Source: Dendrolimus kikuchii
Lineage: Eukaryota > Arthropoda > Insecta > Lepidoptera > Lasiocampidae
Reading direction: 5' to 3'
NCBI GenBank assembly: GCA_019925095.2
Contig: CM034401.1
Location: 11,071,338 to 11,135,337 of the forward strand
Length of the DNA stretch: 64,000 bases
The position numbers and the translations under genes were made by a program. Under the pieces are notes generated by a model that worked only from the letters and a program-made list of their open reading frames with translations, did not search any database and was not told the DNA's origin. Shown in pieces: positions 21,130-33,721 of this stretch (within the stretch, counting starts at the first letter, position 1; each line of letters opens with the position of its first letter).

Positions 21130-22035
21130 GGGAAAAGCTGAATCAGAAGTGATGAAGAACAAATGTTGTGAAAGATGAGATGTATTAATACAATATTTTT
21201 TTTTTAAATATCGAACAGTGTCTTTACAATACAATTACTTAACTTCCCGTTGTTAGGCTTAGAAATCTTTATTCTTAGGGGAACAAACGTATTTTTTTAT
21301 ATGGTTTCGATATTTAAAGGTAGAAATCAACTGGTCTTACTCCTGTGTCACATTACATACAGAAAGACGTTTGAGACACCTATAAAAGTCTCTTACAGTT
21401 TAACACTACTAATAATTCCTTCCAATGTACTGCTCAGTAGAAGAATTTTAATAGTGCGTAAAAGTGTACGATTCGTGTAAGCGGAACAGAGCTAAGAATG
21501 CATAGTAACACTCGGCTATTTCCGCTGGTGAATGAAGTTTGATATCGATTTATTTACATGTCAGTAATCGGTCTATACTTTCTGCGCAAATGAAAACTGC
21601 CAATTGGGAATTGTCAGTTGTGTAAAACTGAACGTCTACAAAAAGCTATTATTTATCAAAAATATCTTTTACTACTTTAAGACTACTTACTCTGATGGAT
21701 ACTAAAATCAAACTAATATCTCCCTCCCCTCTCTTATCACCTCAGCTACGCTGCTATGGCCGTAGGTATTGTAAGTGTAGGTGAAGGGTAACTATATCTT
21801 CTTTTTGCGAAGTGCTTTATACATACTCCACTACTTGGAACAGACTGTTAATTAGTCTACAACTCGCGGTGGCTGTCAGACACCTGCTGAAACTACTGCA
21901 GTTTTCCTTCCATCACTTTAAGTAAGGGTCATGAGATAACAGCTTTCCGGTAGGTGCAGGCCCACGGACAAGGCCCCTGTCATGATGAATGGTACAATGA
22001 CCACAATTGTACAAGGCAAAGTATATGATTTTATC
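21130..22035. other. No clear feature
   Basis: Two short ORFs without motifs. The segment at about 21840-22000 is less AT-rich than its surroundings and may be TE debris, but I cannot assign it. Confidence 0.3.
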
Positions 22036-22039
22036 TCCC

Positions 22040-22480
22040 TATTTTCAACCATTCCCGAGAAAAATCTCGAGGAATTCCCGGGACACAAAATACCGCAGTA
22101 TTTGACAAAGAAAGTAAACTATTTGTTTTAGTATAAGTCGTATCCAAATCAGCTAATTCCTATGCGCTCTAACAAACAAATTTAACACATCTCGTAGTAT
22201 ACCCAGAACAAAAAGCATTAAAGATTTTACTTTAGAAAAAATTATTTCGATTAGTAAAAAAACTCATATCGAAATAAGAATATTTCTCATTCTGTCGACT
22301 TTAAACCATTTCCCGGAAAATTCCCGTACGATTCCCGGAATAAAAAGTACCGCAGATTTCAAATACAAATACAATATGCTATCAATCAACAAAAAGCGCA
22401 CCGAACTCTGTTTAATAGTTATTACATGGACCCCGAACAAATAGTAAAGAATATTTCTAATTGACATGTTCATCTTTGGC
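22040..22480 (+). repeat. Dispersed repeat family A, copy 3
   Basis: Plus orientation, 5' part missing; the 'attcccg.gattcccgg' blocks lie near 22045-22080 and 22310-22345. Confidence 0.55.
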
Positions 22481-22484
22481 TTTG

Positions 22485-23125
22485 ATACAGGCCTTCAATC
22501 TGAGAATGATGAGTACAATATGCACGTGCAGTTGCAGCCAATAATTGCGCACGGTATAACACGGATGGATCGTCAGCATCGGGCAATATCGATACTTGAA
22601 TTTATACGATTTGCTACTATTGTGTAGTCATTAGAGAATTGCTGAAATCGAATTACGCAGTGTTCTATATACCGAGAATGACGAAAAACTAATTGGTGAT
22701 ATCATCGTTGCTAAATCATAACTACGCTTGTAAGAACGTGGTTAGTTTTGTATTTTCCAACCAATAGTAAGGATCAAGTAGTGTTTATTTATTTTTTCTT
22801 GTCTTGTGGAAATTTACATTTACATTCGTATGACGACAATGTTTCAAAAGTGTAAGTACGAGTAAACTTACAAGAAATGGATTTGGAGTTATAGCTTATT
22901 GATGATAAAAAAATTGAAGATGTTTGATAACAAGTAAGTAAGTTTTAGAAAAAAATAACTAACTATTATAAAATCCACACACACGTCCGTTTCTCTATGT
23001 ATGCTCGTAGCATAGCCTATTTTCCCATATTAAGTGCGTAAACCTCCCTTATCCTTATGGGCTATACCGTCCTTTCCCCTCAAATGGGGAAGTCTGAGTT
23101 CAACAGTATATTTATATGTATATAT
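22485..23125. other. No recognisable feature
   Basis: AT-rich intergenic DNA. Confidence 0.35.
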
Positions 23126-23129
23126 TAAT

Positions 23130-23350
23130 CTTCCTAATTTTACTGATATTATAAATGCGAAAGTTTGGATGGATGTTTGTTGCTCAATCACGCCAGAACG
23201 GCTGAACGGAACTCGATTAAATTAGGCAAAAAGACAGATTATAGTCTGGAATAGCACATAGGCTACTTTTTATCCCGGAAAAATGTATACATTATTCTAT
23301 CCATAACAAGTACATTAACAACAGCGAAGCTACGACCAAAAGCTAGTAGA
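23130..23350 (+). mobile_element. Lepidopteran CTAG-ended (Helitron-like) short element, copy 2
   Basis: Same layout as 7577-7817: 'attataaatgcgaaagtttg' start, 'cataggctactttttatccc' block, end 'aaaagctagtag'. Confidence 0.5.
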
Positions 23351-23354
23351 GATT

Positions 23355-24200
23355 ATAAAAATATTTTTTGAAATTTTTCAAAAAAGGCGATTATTTCCTA
23401 GTGTTGTATATAAATATAAATAAAATGCTGTTAGTAAACGTATCACTTGAAAATGATTGGACCATGTTTGCTTTATTTTTTTAAACTATCGTAGTAGTGC
23501 CACTTACATTATTTATAGGATATAAAACATTGGATATGTAGTCTTAAAAGTTGGACAATGCAAGAAAAACTAAAGATATTTTTATATGGGATTTTTGCAT
23601 GAGTAGGTAGGTACTCATGATTCTAGCGATGAATATCCGTAATTGTTTTTCGGGTTCCGTAGCCATTTCAGCAAACACGGAACTGTTATGACATCGTCTT
23701 TGTCTGACACCGTCATCTCTCTCGGAAACTGCTAGGTTTATAAAGATGAAATTTTATAGCAATATCGAAAAAAATAAGATTAGAAGTCCCTCCAAGGATA
23801 CACCTGAAGGACTAATTTTCAGTACATAGTCGTAATGATTATTATCGTTACGCAAGTCTAGAAAATTAATTACGATTTTCTTTTATAGCTTTTATACAGG
23901 TGGATAGAATCACGCAGCAAAAATAAAATAAAAAATATTGCGATCGATATTTCTCAAAAATCACAAAAAACTAAAAATTTTGGTAAAACATTAATGGGAG
24001 TATTTCGGGTAGCCTTTCATGTAAACTAACTAAATTCTTTTGAATGTCACTGTTCTGGCCACCCTGTGTTCAAGACAATAATGACGTAATGTTAGCTCCT
24101 AATGAATGTCATAAACATGTGTAGGTATGTATCTGACTTATGAACCATGAAGCGGAGAATTATGAACAAAACAAGATAGAATTCAAAAATACTTTCGTCT
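23355..24200. other. No recognisable feature
   Basis: AT-rich; nothing supported. Confidence 0.35.
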
Positions 24201-24204
24201 TTAT

Positions 24205-24612
24205 AAACCTGCTAGCGACCCCGGCAGACGTTGTTCTGCTCTGAAAAAATACAAATCTAGGATCCGATACCAGTGCCACCTACCGGTTCAAATTGCGAAT
24301 CTAAACCATCCGGGACCCACTCAAACACACAAAAACAAAATCACCAAAATCGGTCCAGGTGATTAGGAGGATTCTAGAACGCGATCTCAGCGTCACCTAC
24401 CGGTTCTAATTGTGAATCTAAACCATCTGGGAACCCACTCAAACACACAAAAACAAAATCGGTCTAGGTGGTTAGAAGGATTCTAGAACCCGACCTCAGC
24501 GCCACTTACCTATTCTAATGGGATAAAAAGTATCCTATGTCCGTCTCCTGGTTCCAAGGTACCTCCCCACCAATTTTCAGCCAAATCGGTACAGCTGTTC
24601 TTGAGTTATAAA
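24205..24612 (+). repeat. Family B copy 1 with internal tandem units
   Basis: Starts 'gcgaccccggcagacgttgt'. It contains about two and a half tandem units of roughly 115 bp, each with 'cgccacctaccggttctaat' and 'ccactcaaacacacaaaaac', and ends 'acagctgttcttgagttata'. Confidence 0.65.
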
Positions 24613-24619
24613 ATATTGT

Positions 24620-24690
24620 AAATATGGTCTGCTTTTATAATTGCATATTTTGGTGTGCCATAAAGTGTTATCTCTCTCTCTTAAATGTTG
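24620..24690 (+). repeat. Family D tail fragment
   Basis: Short copy ending 'ccataaagtgttatctctct' directly after the family B repeat. Confidence 0.4.
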
Positions 24691-25179
24691 TTTGGATGCT
24701 GGACAAAATAGTTTAGTGCCTTTGTATTGTTTTCGAAAAATCCACAAAACTGTGTGAAAAATTGTAGTTAATGAAATATTAAAGAAAGAGCTAATGAAAA
24801 GAATATAAAATTAGAATCAGTATAGGCCACTATAATCGTCACACCTATTAATTTTATTTATAAATAAAATAATAATTTTGTTTAACGTTTTATTCAAAAG
24901 CTATATTATTTATTACACGTTCTGTTTAACCTCCGATAGTTTTGGTTATCTTTGTTTTGATAAATTTTGTACTTTGGATATTGTATAAATAAAATTATGT
25001 GCATTTCATAATAGTACCTACAATGAACACGTGCTTTTCGTTAGTATCTTAAGAAAACAGTTACAGAACATTATTTGTTACTGGGATTATTAGCTTACGC
25101 ATTAGATGTATCTATCCTATACATAGAAGTTATACATTAATAACGTGATGGGCAGCGTAACCTACGACTTATGCCGGCC

Positions 25180-25610
25180 GGGTTGCTATATTCCTCACCT
25201 ACAGGGCCAAGACGTGGACCCTAACGGTAAGATTGTTCCACAAATTCCAAGTCGCTCAACGGACTATAGAGCGAGCTATTCTGGATGTTTTCTTAAGGAT
25301 AGAATTAGAAATGAGGATATCTGCAAGAAAACCAAAGTAATCATCAAAGCTCGCCAAATTAGCAAATTGAAGTGGCAATGTATGTCGCAGGAACCATGGC
25401 CGATGGAGCAGACGAGCACTGGAGTGGAGACCGCGTCTCGGTAAACGTAGTGTTAGACGTTCTCTTACCCAATGGACTGACGTCGTGCGTAAGGTCATCG
25501 GTGGGCGCTGGTTTAAGAAAGCGGAGGACCGGGGTCTGTGGCGCCAACTGATGACAACGATAATATTCGGTTTCCACGTTTATGTGGAGCTTATGTCAAA
25601 CTTTAATCTA
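25180..25610 (+). pseudogene. LINE endonuclease/reverse transcriptase C-terminal fragment
   Basis: Contains the KARQISKLKWQ segment (frame from 25145) and, after a frameshift near 25440, RSLTQWTDVVRKVIGGRWFK, then DRGLWRQL. These are the usual order of motifs at the C terminus of insect RTE-like ORF2 proteins. Stop-ridden and 5'-truncated. Confidence 0.65.
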
Positions 25611-27240
25611 TAGTACCAATGAAAATAAATAGATAGATATAGAAACGTGACAATAATAATATATTCAGTAGATATATATGCGGCCGTCTTTCACTTGCTG
25701 CAAATTGTTTTATTTATAGTAGTTCGTACATCTGAATGACTGTTTATTTGCCTTTCTGCTCGCTAAACTTTGACAAAGTCACACCTTTCTTCGGGAAAGA
25801 TTTAGATGTAAGACGCCGGCCGCCGAACTACCCACAAGCCTACAAGCGTTCCTTCGAATCTGTTAAAACGCTACAGTACTTGAGCTATAGGCATCTCGCT
25901 GCCGTGCCTTAACGCGTGCTTTGTATGCCTCGCAAGGGAAGTTCTCTCCAGATCGTTGGTCGTACCCGGAGTAAATATTCTAAAGAACTGTTGTGTAGTT
26001 GAGCGTGGAAGCTCAAGGAAATGGGTGAACATCCCGTCGCTAGTGAGCGATGTGGTTGTAAAAGTGAGGCATTCGCACTAAATCAAACAATTCCTCCAGT
26101 ATTCAATTTCGATGGACTCAACGAGACAGGGCAGATGACCTCCACGAACGCCCAGTCTGCTAGAAGAGGCAATGGCCGAAGGTCCTGCCTCCAACCATCC
26201 GCAGAGTAGGGCCAGGTCTGTGAGCGCCTTAATCCACTATATCAATTTTCTACCAACGGTGTAGTACCTATAATAATTGATAGTAAGATATAAAAACCCG
26301 GCATCATTGCATAAACCGGGTTTTGCCTCGGATCAGAGAGAAAGCTTAAGTGCATTTTTATGACCCAAAAAAAGGAAAATAACATGAAAATACGGGCACG
26401 AGACGGTCTAAAATGAAAACGGAACAACCCTCTTTCGCTTATCATGTAATTTGAAAATAATGGCAGTTTTCGAAAATAACTGCTGCACTAAATAACACTA
26501 GCTTTGATGCTAACGTAATCAAATTTACAAAAAGTCAGCATAACTTAAATTACATTATTTTGATAAAACACAGGCATATACTATGTATATAATGTAGGTG
26601 TATATTATAATATAGGAACCCTAATTCCTTATCCTATTTTCAACATCAAGTTGACTCGCTCACATTCCTCCATTAAATTTAAACCAGCCTGGTAATTAAC
26701 TTTTCTCGTTAACTTATTAACCTTAATATTGTATGCTTACGTAATAGGATTAATTGTTAATATAATTAATTAATTTTTTAATTTGGTGGAAATTATTAAA
26801 ATTATTAATATATAGATAACATTCTGTTCATCAAATGAAACTTACAAAGCCTTTATCGGTAAAACAACACAGCCTTATCGTTAAAAGCGTTCTCTTTCAG
26901 GCAAACTAACTTTTAAAAAGTCGTGGTACTTTAAAGAAAATAATTTTCAAAGTGCGATATCCAATGTAACGTTCAGCAGACTAAGGGATCCAAAAAAAAA
27001 ATGATAAATAATATATTAACCACTCCCATTTATAAAATAATTATATTAAACGGCAATTCAGTGAGTAATCGTAGCCAGACTTCTGGGCACCTTATCCATA
27101 GAAGACCATGACCTAGACTCAGTATTCTACTTATAATCTTGAAATATTATAGGTAGAATAGAATATAATTAAGTTACGTTTTCTTTTATTGCATTAGTGT
27201 ATAATGTCTAAATTTAATTTATAGATATACCTAATATATT
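25611..27240. other. Mostly empty; GC-richer patch and a family D fragment
   Basis: 25820-26230 is clearly less AT-rich than its surroundings, without a coherent ORF; it is probably TE debris. 26848-26925 is a family D fragment in minus orientation. The rest is AT-rich with no feature. Confidence 0.35.
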
Positions 27241-27249
27241 ATCTATAAT

Positions 27250-27660
27250 ATTATAACATTCTAAACATGCCGTGTCTGTACATTAAAGCTATTTATTTAA
27301 AGGTTTTCGCAACTATTTCTTAAACTTAACATCTGCGCTACTGTTTATCCTGAGAACATCGCGGAAATTTTTTTGGGAATTATATAAAATAGCCAGATTA
27401 AAAAATCTAATTCTAATGTGATTTTGTCATTGATTGATAGCAAATTTAATGTAATATAATTTAGGCTATTTTTTTATTCCGGAACTTTTCCCGCGAGTGG
27501 TTTGAAGTTTTTCGGATGCATAAAGATTAGCTTATTCCGATGCAGTTTCCACTAAAACGATAACTTACTTTCTTTTTTAATTGCAGCAATACTTTGTGGC
27601 CCGGGGATCCCGCGGAAATTTGAAGTCAAGCGTGGACGAAGTTGCGGGCATATTCCAGTA
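27250..27660 (-). repeat. Dispersed repeat family A, copy 4
   Basis: Minus orientation; terminal 'aacatgccgtgtctgtacat' near 27265 and 'cccgcgga' block near 27610. Confidence 0.6.
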
Positions 27661-27779
27661 TTAAATAATACTAAAAATTATTATAAATATACTCGTATTA
27701 TAATACAAACAGGTATGTATTATATATATAAAAAACGACCTTTGTCCATGTTAGTCGAACACTTCATCATCCGAGTGTT

Positions 27780-28060
27780 AAATCCCGGTTGCCTTCGGAG
27801 CGTTCGCTACGGCGCCCAGGGTCCGCTTTCCAATTTTTTTTTCTCCACTTCATGTGGTCTTCCGCATCTCAGTACAAGACACCATTGGCATGCATATCAT
27901 TCTTCACAATGTCAAGCCGGTATTTCTTGGGCCTGCCTTTTCGACCGGGACCTGGCGGAGGCAGCATGGCTAGACATTTCATCCCCACGTAACTAGCCGG
28001 TTTCCGTAAAACGTGGCTGTATTAGCGTAAGGAACTCTCTTGGAGTTTGTCTGCTATGTC
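27780..28060 (-). pseudogene. RTE-type LINE ORF2 C-terminal fragment
   Basis: The minus strand reads IADKLQESSLR, then SHVLRKPASYVGMKCLAMLP, GRKGRPKKYRLDIVKNDMHA and, after a stop, DAEDHMKWR. This is the familiar C terminus of insect RTE-like ORF2. Two stops make it non-functional. Confidence 0.7.
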
Positions 28061-28124
28061 ACGGACACTTAACAATCACATAAATACTTCTGCAAACTTA
28101 AAGCTGAAGACGATTTTAACGGAC

Positions 28125-28400
28125 GGTTTTAGACAGACGGCCCAGCTCATGGAAAGTGGTTACTGTCGCCTATAGGCATTTGCAACATCAACGGCGAAGC
28201 CAACGTCTTACCAGTTTTTAGTATGGGATACAGAGGATGGGATACGGGTATTAAATAGACGGATCAGACAGGAAGAATAGGATATGAGATTGGAATAGAG
28301 GAAAGGGATGGCAAAGGTTGGATAGGGCGCGGGGGAAGTGGGCCATCGGAACTTTCTCTCATCGCACAAAACACGATTAGCACAATTAAGAATAACTGTT
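28125..28400 (-). repeat. Family C relative (LINE 3'-UTR derived)
   Basis: Matches 4270-4520: the same 'atggaaagtggttac...cgcctat' block, then a 'gatgggatacggg' rich stretch and 'aagtgggccatcggaact'. Confidence 0.45.
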
Positions 28401-28404
28401 TAGA

Positions 28405-28740
28405 ATGGTGCCTTCGTCCTCTTTCTACTATCGCACTGCTCGCCATCGATTGGGAGTACATCCCTACTTCCTTAAGCTGCTTCGGTCATGTATGCAACGG
28501 TTCTGTAGAATGTTTCTCTTGCGTACCGTGGGGATTTGGAATGAGCTCCGAGCCCGAGATATTCCCACAGCGCTACGATATGAAATTTTTCAAAAAGGGT
28601 GTTATAAAATTTCTTCGAGGCCGGCAGCGCGTTGGTAACATCTCTGGTGTTGCAAACGTCCGTAGGCGACGGTAACCGCTTTCCATTAGGTGGGCCGTCA
28701 ACCTGTCTGCTGTACTCCAGCTATAAAAAAAAGCTCAAGA
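28405..28740 (+). pseudogene. Jockey/CR1-like LINE ORF2 end with family C 3' UTR
   Basis: Coding remnant VGIWNELRARDIPTALRYEI (frame from 28405) matches the 'WN.LP..V' motif that ends CR1/Jockey-type ORF2s. It is followed by 'gtgttgcaaacgtccgtagg' and 'gtctgctgtactccagctat' plus A's. This copy links family C to its parent LINE. Confidence 0.65.
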
Positions 28741-29700
28741 TTAATCATTTCAGGCCGATATTCTATGAGACCGTTGTATCACATCGATCGAACCGGCCCT
28801 ATGAATCCAGTATGGCTCCACCGCGTCAAAAAGTATATTAGTTTTTAAAATTTTCTATCTTATGGACAATTATTATGTCCCTTTTAACTTTTTCTTACCC
28901 ACGCCAAGGGCCTTGCAGGTCGCAGCAGTATCTGAGAGGATACAGCAGTAAATACGGCCCTGGCTAAGACCTGCAAGCAAGATACCTTGCATCATAACAC
29001 TCAGTTGCGTTCGGTAGCCAACGACGACGGAACTAAACGCCACTGCCCTGGCCACAGTACGAGTGTAATGTTAAATCGCTTGTGTTGTGACGTCATCGCA
29101 AATCGTAATTGTATATATCCACTTGTGAGGAAATATTTGTGTGCAGTCTTTCGCGACATTTAATTTCGATCGCTCCAGTGGCTCCCTCTTTCACTGTGAT
29201 ATTTCGTACTTGTGATACCATTGATCACCGAACAAATTTGATATAAAAGCTTTTTGGATTTATTACGCAGGTGAATATAAGTTTTTTTTTTTTATAATAT
29301 GTAGATGTATTTCGATTGTTGCATGTTTTTACAATCAACAAAATAAATATTGATGTTTAAATTTTGAAGAAAGTTTTAGCTTCTAAATGAGTAATTTTTT
29401 ATTCTCTTAATTTCATGCGTACATTTTTACAGTATTTTATAGAATATCAGTAAAAAATTGTATTACTCCATAAATAACGAAATACTACATTAAATACATT
29501 TTCTATTGAATTTTTATGAGAGACACTCGTTATCTATTGTAAAGTATTCGAGTAAAAACATTGAACATAAAAATAATTGTTTAAACACTCGTAAATTTAA
29601 AAAAAAACTGTTTTTATCAATGCCATGAAAACCTACTATTTTACAGCTACAGATATTAAAAAATGTACTTATATATTTTGTAAATAACCTTGAAACTTAT
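28741..29700. other. No supported gene
   Basis: 28890-29060 is GC-richer and has an open minus frame of 60 codons without a motif I know. The rest is AT-rich. Confidence 0.3.
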
Positions 29701-29714
29701 AAAAATAGGCACCT

Positions 29715-29865
29715 ACGTCTTCGTTTTTTACTATGGTCTGAGTGTCTGTGATCAGCCCCAGTGTGGTCCGTTGCATATTATGCATAACACAAATGTAACT
29801 AACTTGTTTAACTTGGGGATTGTATCTGTTTCTGCCGATAATTTTTATGTTATTTTTTCCATATT
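29715..29865 (+). mobile_element. SINE body, 5'-truncated
   Basis: Carries only the post-tRNA body of the SINE at 18078 and 40581: 'actatggtctgagtgtctg', 'cataacacaaatgtaact' and the end 'tctgccgat'. Confidence 0.6.
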
Positions 29866-29874
29866 ATTTGTTTT

Positions 29875-30145
29875 ACATACATACATACGTAACTTCACGC
29901 CAGTTCCCTTGTGGGGTAGGCAACACGAACAACAGAGCGCCATTTAGGCTTATTCTTACACACCTCACTTGCTTATTTGACATTCATAACTCTTGTCATG
30001 CACGCTCGTCTGTTCTTAAGGCTCCTGACATCACCTTCTGCTAGTACACGATCAATTTGATCATGGAAGGTGTGTCGTGGCCTTCCACGACTTCTGCATC
30101 TATCCACTTTTGCATTGTATATCTGTTTAATCATTCTTTCATCAT
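29875..30145 (-). mobile_element. RTE-like LINE 3' end, same family as 57436-58140
   Basis: Nearly identical to 57440-57690 in sequence and orientation. It ends in a 'tacatacatacatac' simple-repeat tail and is heavily 5'-truncated, keeping only the end of ORF2 (the RPRHTFHDQID region). Confidence 0.7.
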
Positions 30146-30149
30146 ATTA

Positions 30150-31160
30150 ATTGTTCAGTTCATAATTGTGTATTTAATCATAGAATTTAATAATAATAAT
30201 CATTTATTTCGATTTATGTCATACAAATCTTGAGTTGGTCTTATCTTGATTAGTACAATTACAAAAAAAAATATCTACTAATAAAACCCGAAAATTAGTA
30301 AAACTGTCATAAAGTAACCTGAAGGACTCATTAAACCTGTAGAACAAAAACATTCAATATCCAGCCGATTATCAACTGGGAAATCGATAAGAGTTTGTAA
30401 GCAAGTCGAAATAAATTGATAACAGTCTAAATAATATTTTTCTAAAGTTATTTTTGGTGAATATACTATCATAGTAGTCTCGATTGTTATTATAATCTGT
30501 TATTGAATATTATAATCAAAGCCCTGTCTTATAGACGTCATAAAATGTTCGAGGTTTATTTTTATATCCGGCAAATATTTCATAAACACATTGTGGCATT
30601 TTTTATAAACATACTACATAATATATTCTCAAATTAAGCAAGTTACGTTTATGTGTTGAAAACAAATTACAAATAACTCTGGAGTCGATACCCAGAACAG
30701 CATACTTAGCTTAGCGACCTAAGTTATGTATTGCCACCGTAACGAGGACACGTCAGGCTTCCTAGTCCTCTAGAGCCTTACCGATTATCACCTTGAAGCT
30801 CACATAAGACAGCCTCCACCGTCTTTTTACCTATCTTTGGGATGGCCCACCGGAAGCCAACTGGCTGACCATCCCAAATATACTTTCACGCTCAGAACGT
30901 AACGTAACGTAATTAAAATAAAGTTCATCTGCCAAATTTGACCGATCCGGAAAAAATCCTTGGAGGTCAGTGGGCCAAGTGATCAAATCTCAGACGACTC
31001 CGATACGCAAGCCCTCAATACTTTGACGTAATAATAAAAAGTACAATCCGAAGGATTCATTCGCATGGGTTCCGGTTTCGTATCTTCCAGAAATTATACA
31101 ATTTCCCGAATAAACAACCCTATGTTCATCTGCGGTTTATACAATTGTCTCTCTATTTAT
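30150..31160. other. No supported gene
   Basis: AT-rich, except 30660-31050, which is more balanced and could be old TE sequence; no motif recognised. Confidence 0.3.
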
Positions 31161-31164
31161 AATA

Positions 31165-31865
31165 TTACAAAATTCTATACTTACAGTGCCTGTACATTGG
31201 ACCTATTAAAAAAAAACAACTGGAATACACTATATAAACGATGGAAAACACATATTTTCTTAAGTTTTCGCGACTTGTATACATAATAAAACTACGTTTT
31301 AACGATTTTCAGCGCGATCACGGCCACTGAAAAGTGGCCGAAACGTCGGAATGACCAAAATCAAATAAATTACCGCGCTTAAAACCGTTAAAACGTAGTT
31401 TTATTATTTATGATGGAAAACACGATAAAAAAAATTGATTTCTTGTCTATTTGTCTGTTTGTTCGGGATTCACGTAAAAATACTAGGCCGATTGTGATAC
31501 AGTTTTAGCTTGACTGACTGACTTTTGACTTGAAATATGCGCTACTTTTTATCCTGGGAATTCCGCGGGAAATTTTCTGAATATGATTAAAAATGGCCCG
31601 ATTAAAAAAATCTAATTCCAATATGATTTATTACTGATGGATGGCAATTTTATGTAATAAAATATGTAATAATTTTTATCTCAAGAATACCGCGGTAATT
31701 TACCCGGGAGCGGTTTGTAGTTGTTCCGGTGCATAAAAATTTACTTATCCCAACACAGTTTTCACTGAAACGATAGCTAACATTCTTTTTTAAACGCCGC
31801 GGTACTTTAAGTCCCGGGAATCCCGCGGTTTCAACTCAATTATAGACGAAGTCGCTGGCATGTCT
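31165..31865 (-). repeat. Dispersed repeat family A, copy 5, carrying a nested insertion
   Basis: Minus orientation. The family A sequence is interrupted at about 31258-31420 by the Penelope-like/MITE repeat and then resumes at 'gatggaaaacacgataaaaa'. Confidence 0.65.
31258..31420. mobile_element. Penelope-like/MITE repeat with hammerhead-like core, nested
   Basis: Starts 'agttttcgcgacttgtatac', has 'aataaaactacgttttaacg' at one end and its inverse at the other, and one 'ccactgaaaagtggccgaaa' box at about 31322-31345. It is shorter than 13591-13935 because one arm is largely lost. Confidence 0.6.
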
Positions 31866-31869
31866 TGGT

Positions 31870-32400
31870 AATATATAGAAATATTTTAACTCAGTCTATA
31901 ACTAAAGCCGTGATGTAAGAAAATAACCATAGTTATAAGCTAATGTGCAGGTATATACTCCTATATTCAAAACAACAAATTTTATAGCAACTCGAAGATT
32001 CACACTTCAGGCAAAAAAATATTATAAACACAAAAAAGCAACAATAAAATCAAGTAATCACAACAAACTTGTGGAAAATAATATAAAATAAATAGCTACC
32101 AGACACACAAGTAACCAGTAGCTACTTAATTTATATTATTTTTCACAGGAAAAACGAATATGTAGCTAACATCTGTTATTTGTTAACCTCACATTCATTA
32201 ACAAAACCAGAATGAATTAATACCTAGAACCGTTAAATAGAATTTATATACAAGAGACACAAAGTCGAAGTTAGAATCGCATGATGTCATATTAATTTAT
32301 ATTTTATTTATTATTTTAGATTTTTAGTTACGGAATCCTGAAATTTAAATGTAATTTTATTTAAAGACAGAAATATAACTAAATTATAAATTAAAGATTT
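31870..32400. other. No recognisable feature
   Basis: Very AT-rich intergenic DNA. Confidence 0.4.
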
Positions 32401-32401
32401 T

Positions 32402-32972
32402 CCGGTCAGCTGCGAGCCTTCTCCTCGAGGCTCCATGTTGCGGACCACGCCGCTGCCAGTGTGGAACTATGATGGACCCGTGTGGACATCATCCGTAGAA
32501 CTCTTGTCAGCGTCGGCGTACCAGTCATCCTAGATCCAAATGGCGCCATAGAGCCAAATGGAGCCACGCGCAACGATGAGCAGAGGCCGGACAGAATGTC
32601 ACTTATTCCTTGGAAGGTGGGATGGCTGCTTGTGTGGGACGCGACATGCGTTGACACTCGGGCGGCATCACATCTTCCATTGACTAAGTCAGGGGCTGGC
32701 AACGCTGCTTCAACAGCTGAAGATCTCAAACGGCGTAAATATGGAACTCTAGGAAGGGGTTACATATTTGTGCCGTTTGCAGTTGAAGCTTTAGGTCCGC
32801 GGAGTCCATCGGCAAAGGGTTTCTTCAAAGAAATTTGTGAGAAACTCTGATACCAACCGTGATCAGAAGGCTGGCTTGTATTTCGCGTAACGAATCAGCA
32901 TTGCCATACAGCGTGGCAATGTAGCAGGCCTTCTGGGCACGATTCCTTCTATTAGTGATTTGTTACATATTG
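32402..32972 (+). pseudogene. LINE ORF2 C-terminal fragment
   Basis: The plus-strand frame at 32482-32850 reads VDIIRRTLVSVGVPVILDPN, then RPDRMSLIPWKVGWLLVWDA, CVDTRAASHLPL and LKRRKYGTLGRGYIFVPFAV, a protein signature repeated across insect non-LTR elements. The frame shifts near 32850 into DTNRDQKAGLYFA, a stop and [19 protein letters not shown]. 5'-truncated and broken. Confidence 0.65.
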
Positions 32973-32984
32973 TATATTAATTTA

Positions 32985-33370
32985 TTTATAACTAGCTGTA
33001 TTCGGCAAACGTTGTCCTGCCCTTAGAAATAAAAATCTAGAACCCGATTGCAGCAATATTTACCGGAACCAATAGTTAATTTAAACTATTCTCGAATCCA
33101 CTTTAATTAGAACAAAAACATCATCAAAATAGGTACCACCTTTTAGGAAGACTTTAGTGGTGCCACCTACCGGTAGATCTATAATCTTAACCACCCCGGG
33201 ACCCATTTGAACACACACAAAAATAATTTCAACTTAATATTGGAACCCGATTACAGCGCCATCTACCTGGTTCAAATTTAAATCTATACCATCCCGGGAC
33301 CCACTTGAGCACACACAAAAATAATTTCCCCTAAATATTTGAACCCGATTACTAAATTAATTATTTTAAC
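32985..33370 (+). repeat. Family B copy 2
   Basis: Diverged copy starting 'actagctgtattcggcaaac', with units containing 'accatcccgggacccacttg' and 'acacacacaaaaataatttc'. Confidence 0.55.
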
Positions 33371-33721
33371 AATAAAATAACTCCGACCGAAGCATCTGTT
33401 TTAAACGATATTCAGTTTTTTACATCCTCTTTGACGATATTTGCAGCACGCATTCTGTCAATTCTATGTCAAACATAGGGTTACATTAAAAAAGTTTATA
33501 TTGTCCAAAGCGCTAAGGTTAGATTAGAAATAATTTTATATGATGGTTAAGTATTCTTAAATTTTCTAATTTTCCGCACATTTTTCTAATTTTTTCTTTC
33601 ATAAGAACCTTCTCCTGACAATAACAAACACAACAAAAAAAGAATTAGTGAAATCGGTCCAGCCGTTCACGCGTGATGGCGTGACCAAGGGAAATAGGGA
33701 TCCATTTTTATATATATATAA

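Noticed and set aside
25820..26230. Possible gene in a GC-richer patch
   Set aside because: No frame gives more than about 60 codons and no motif; probably TE debris.
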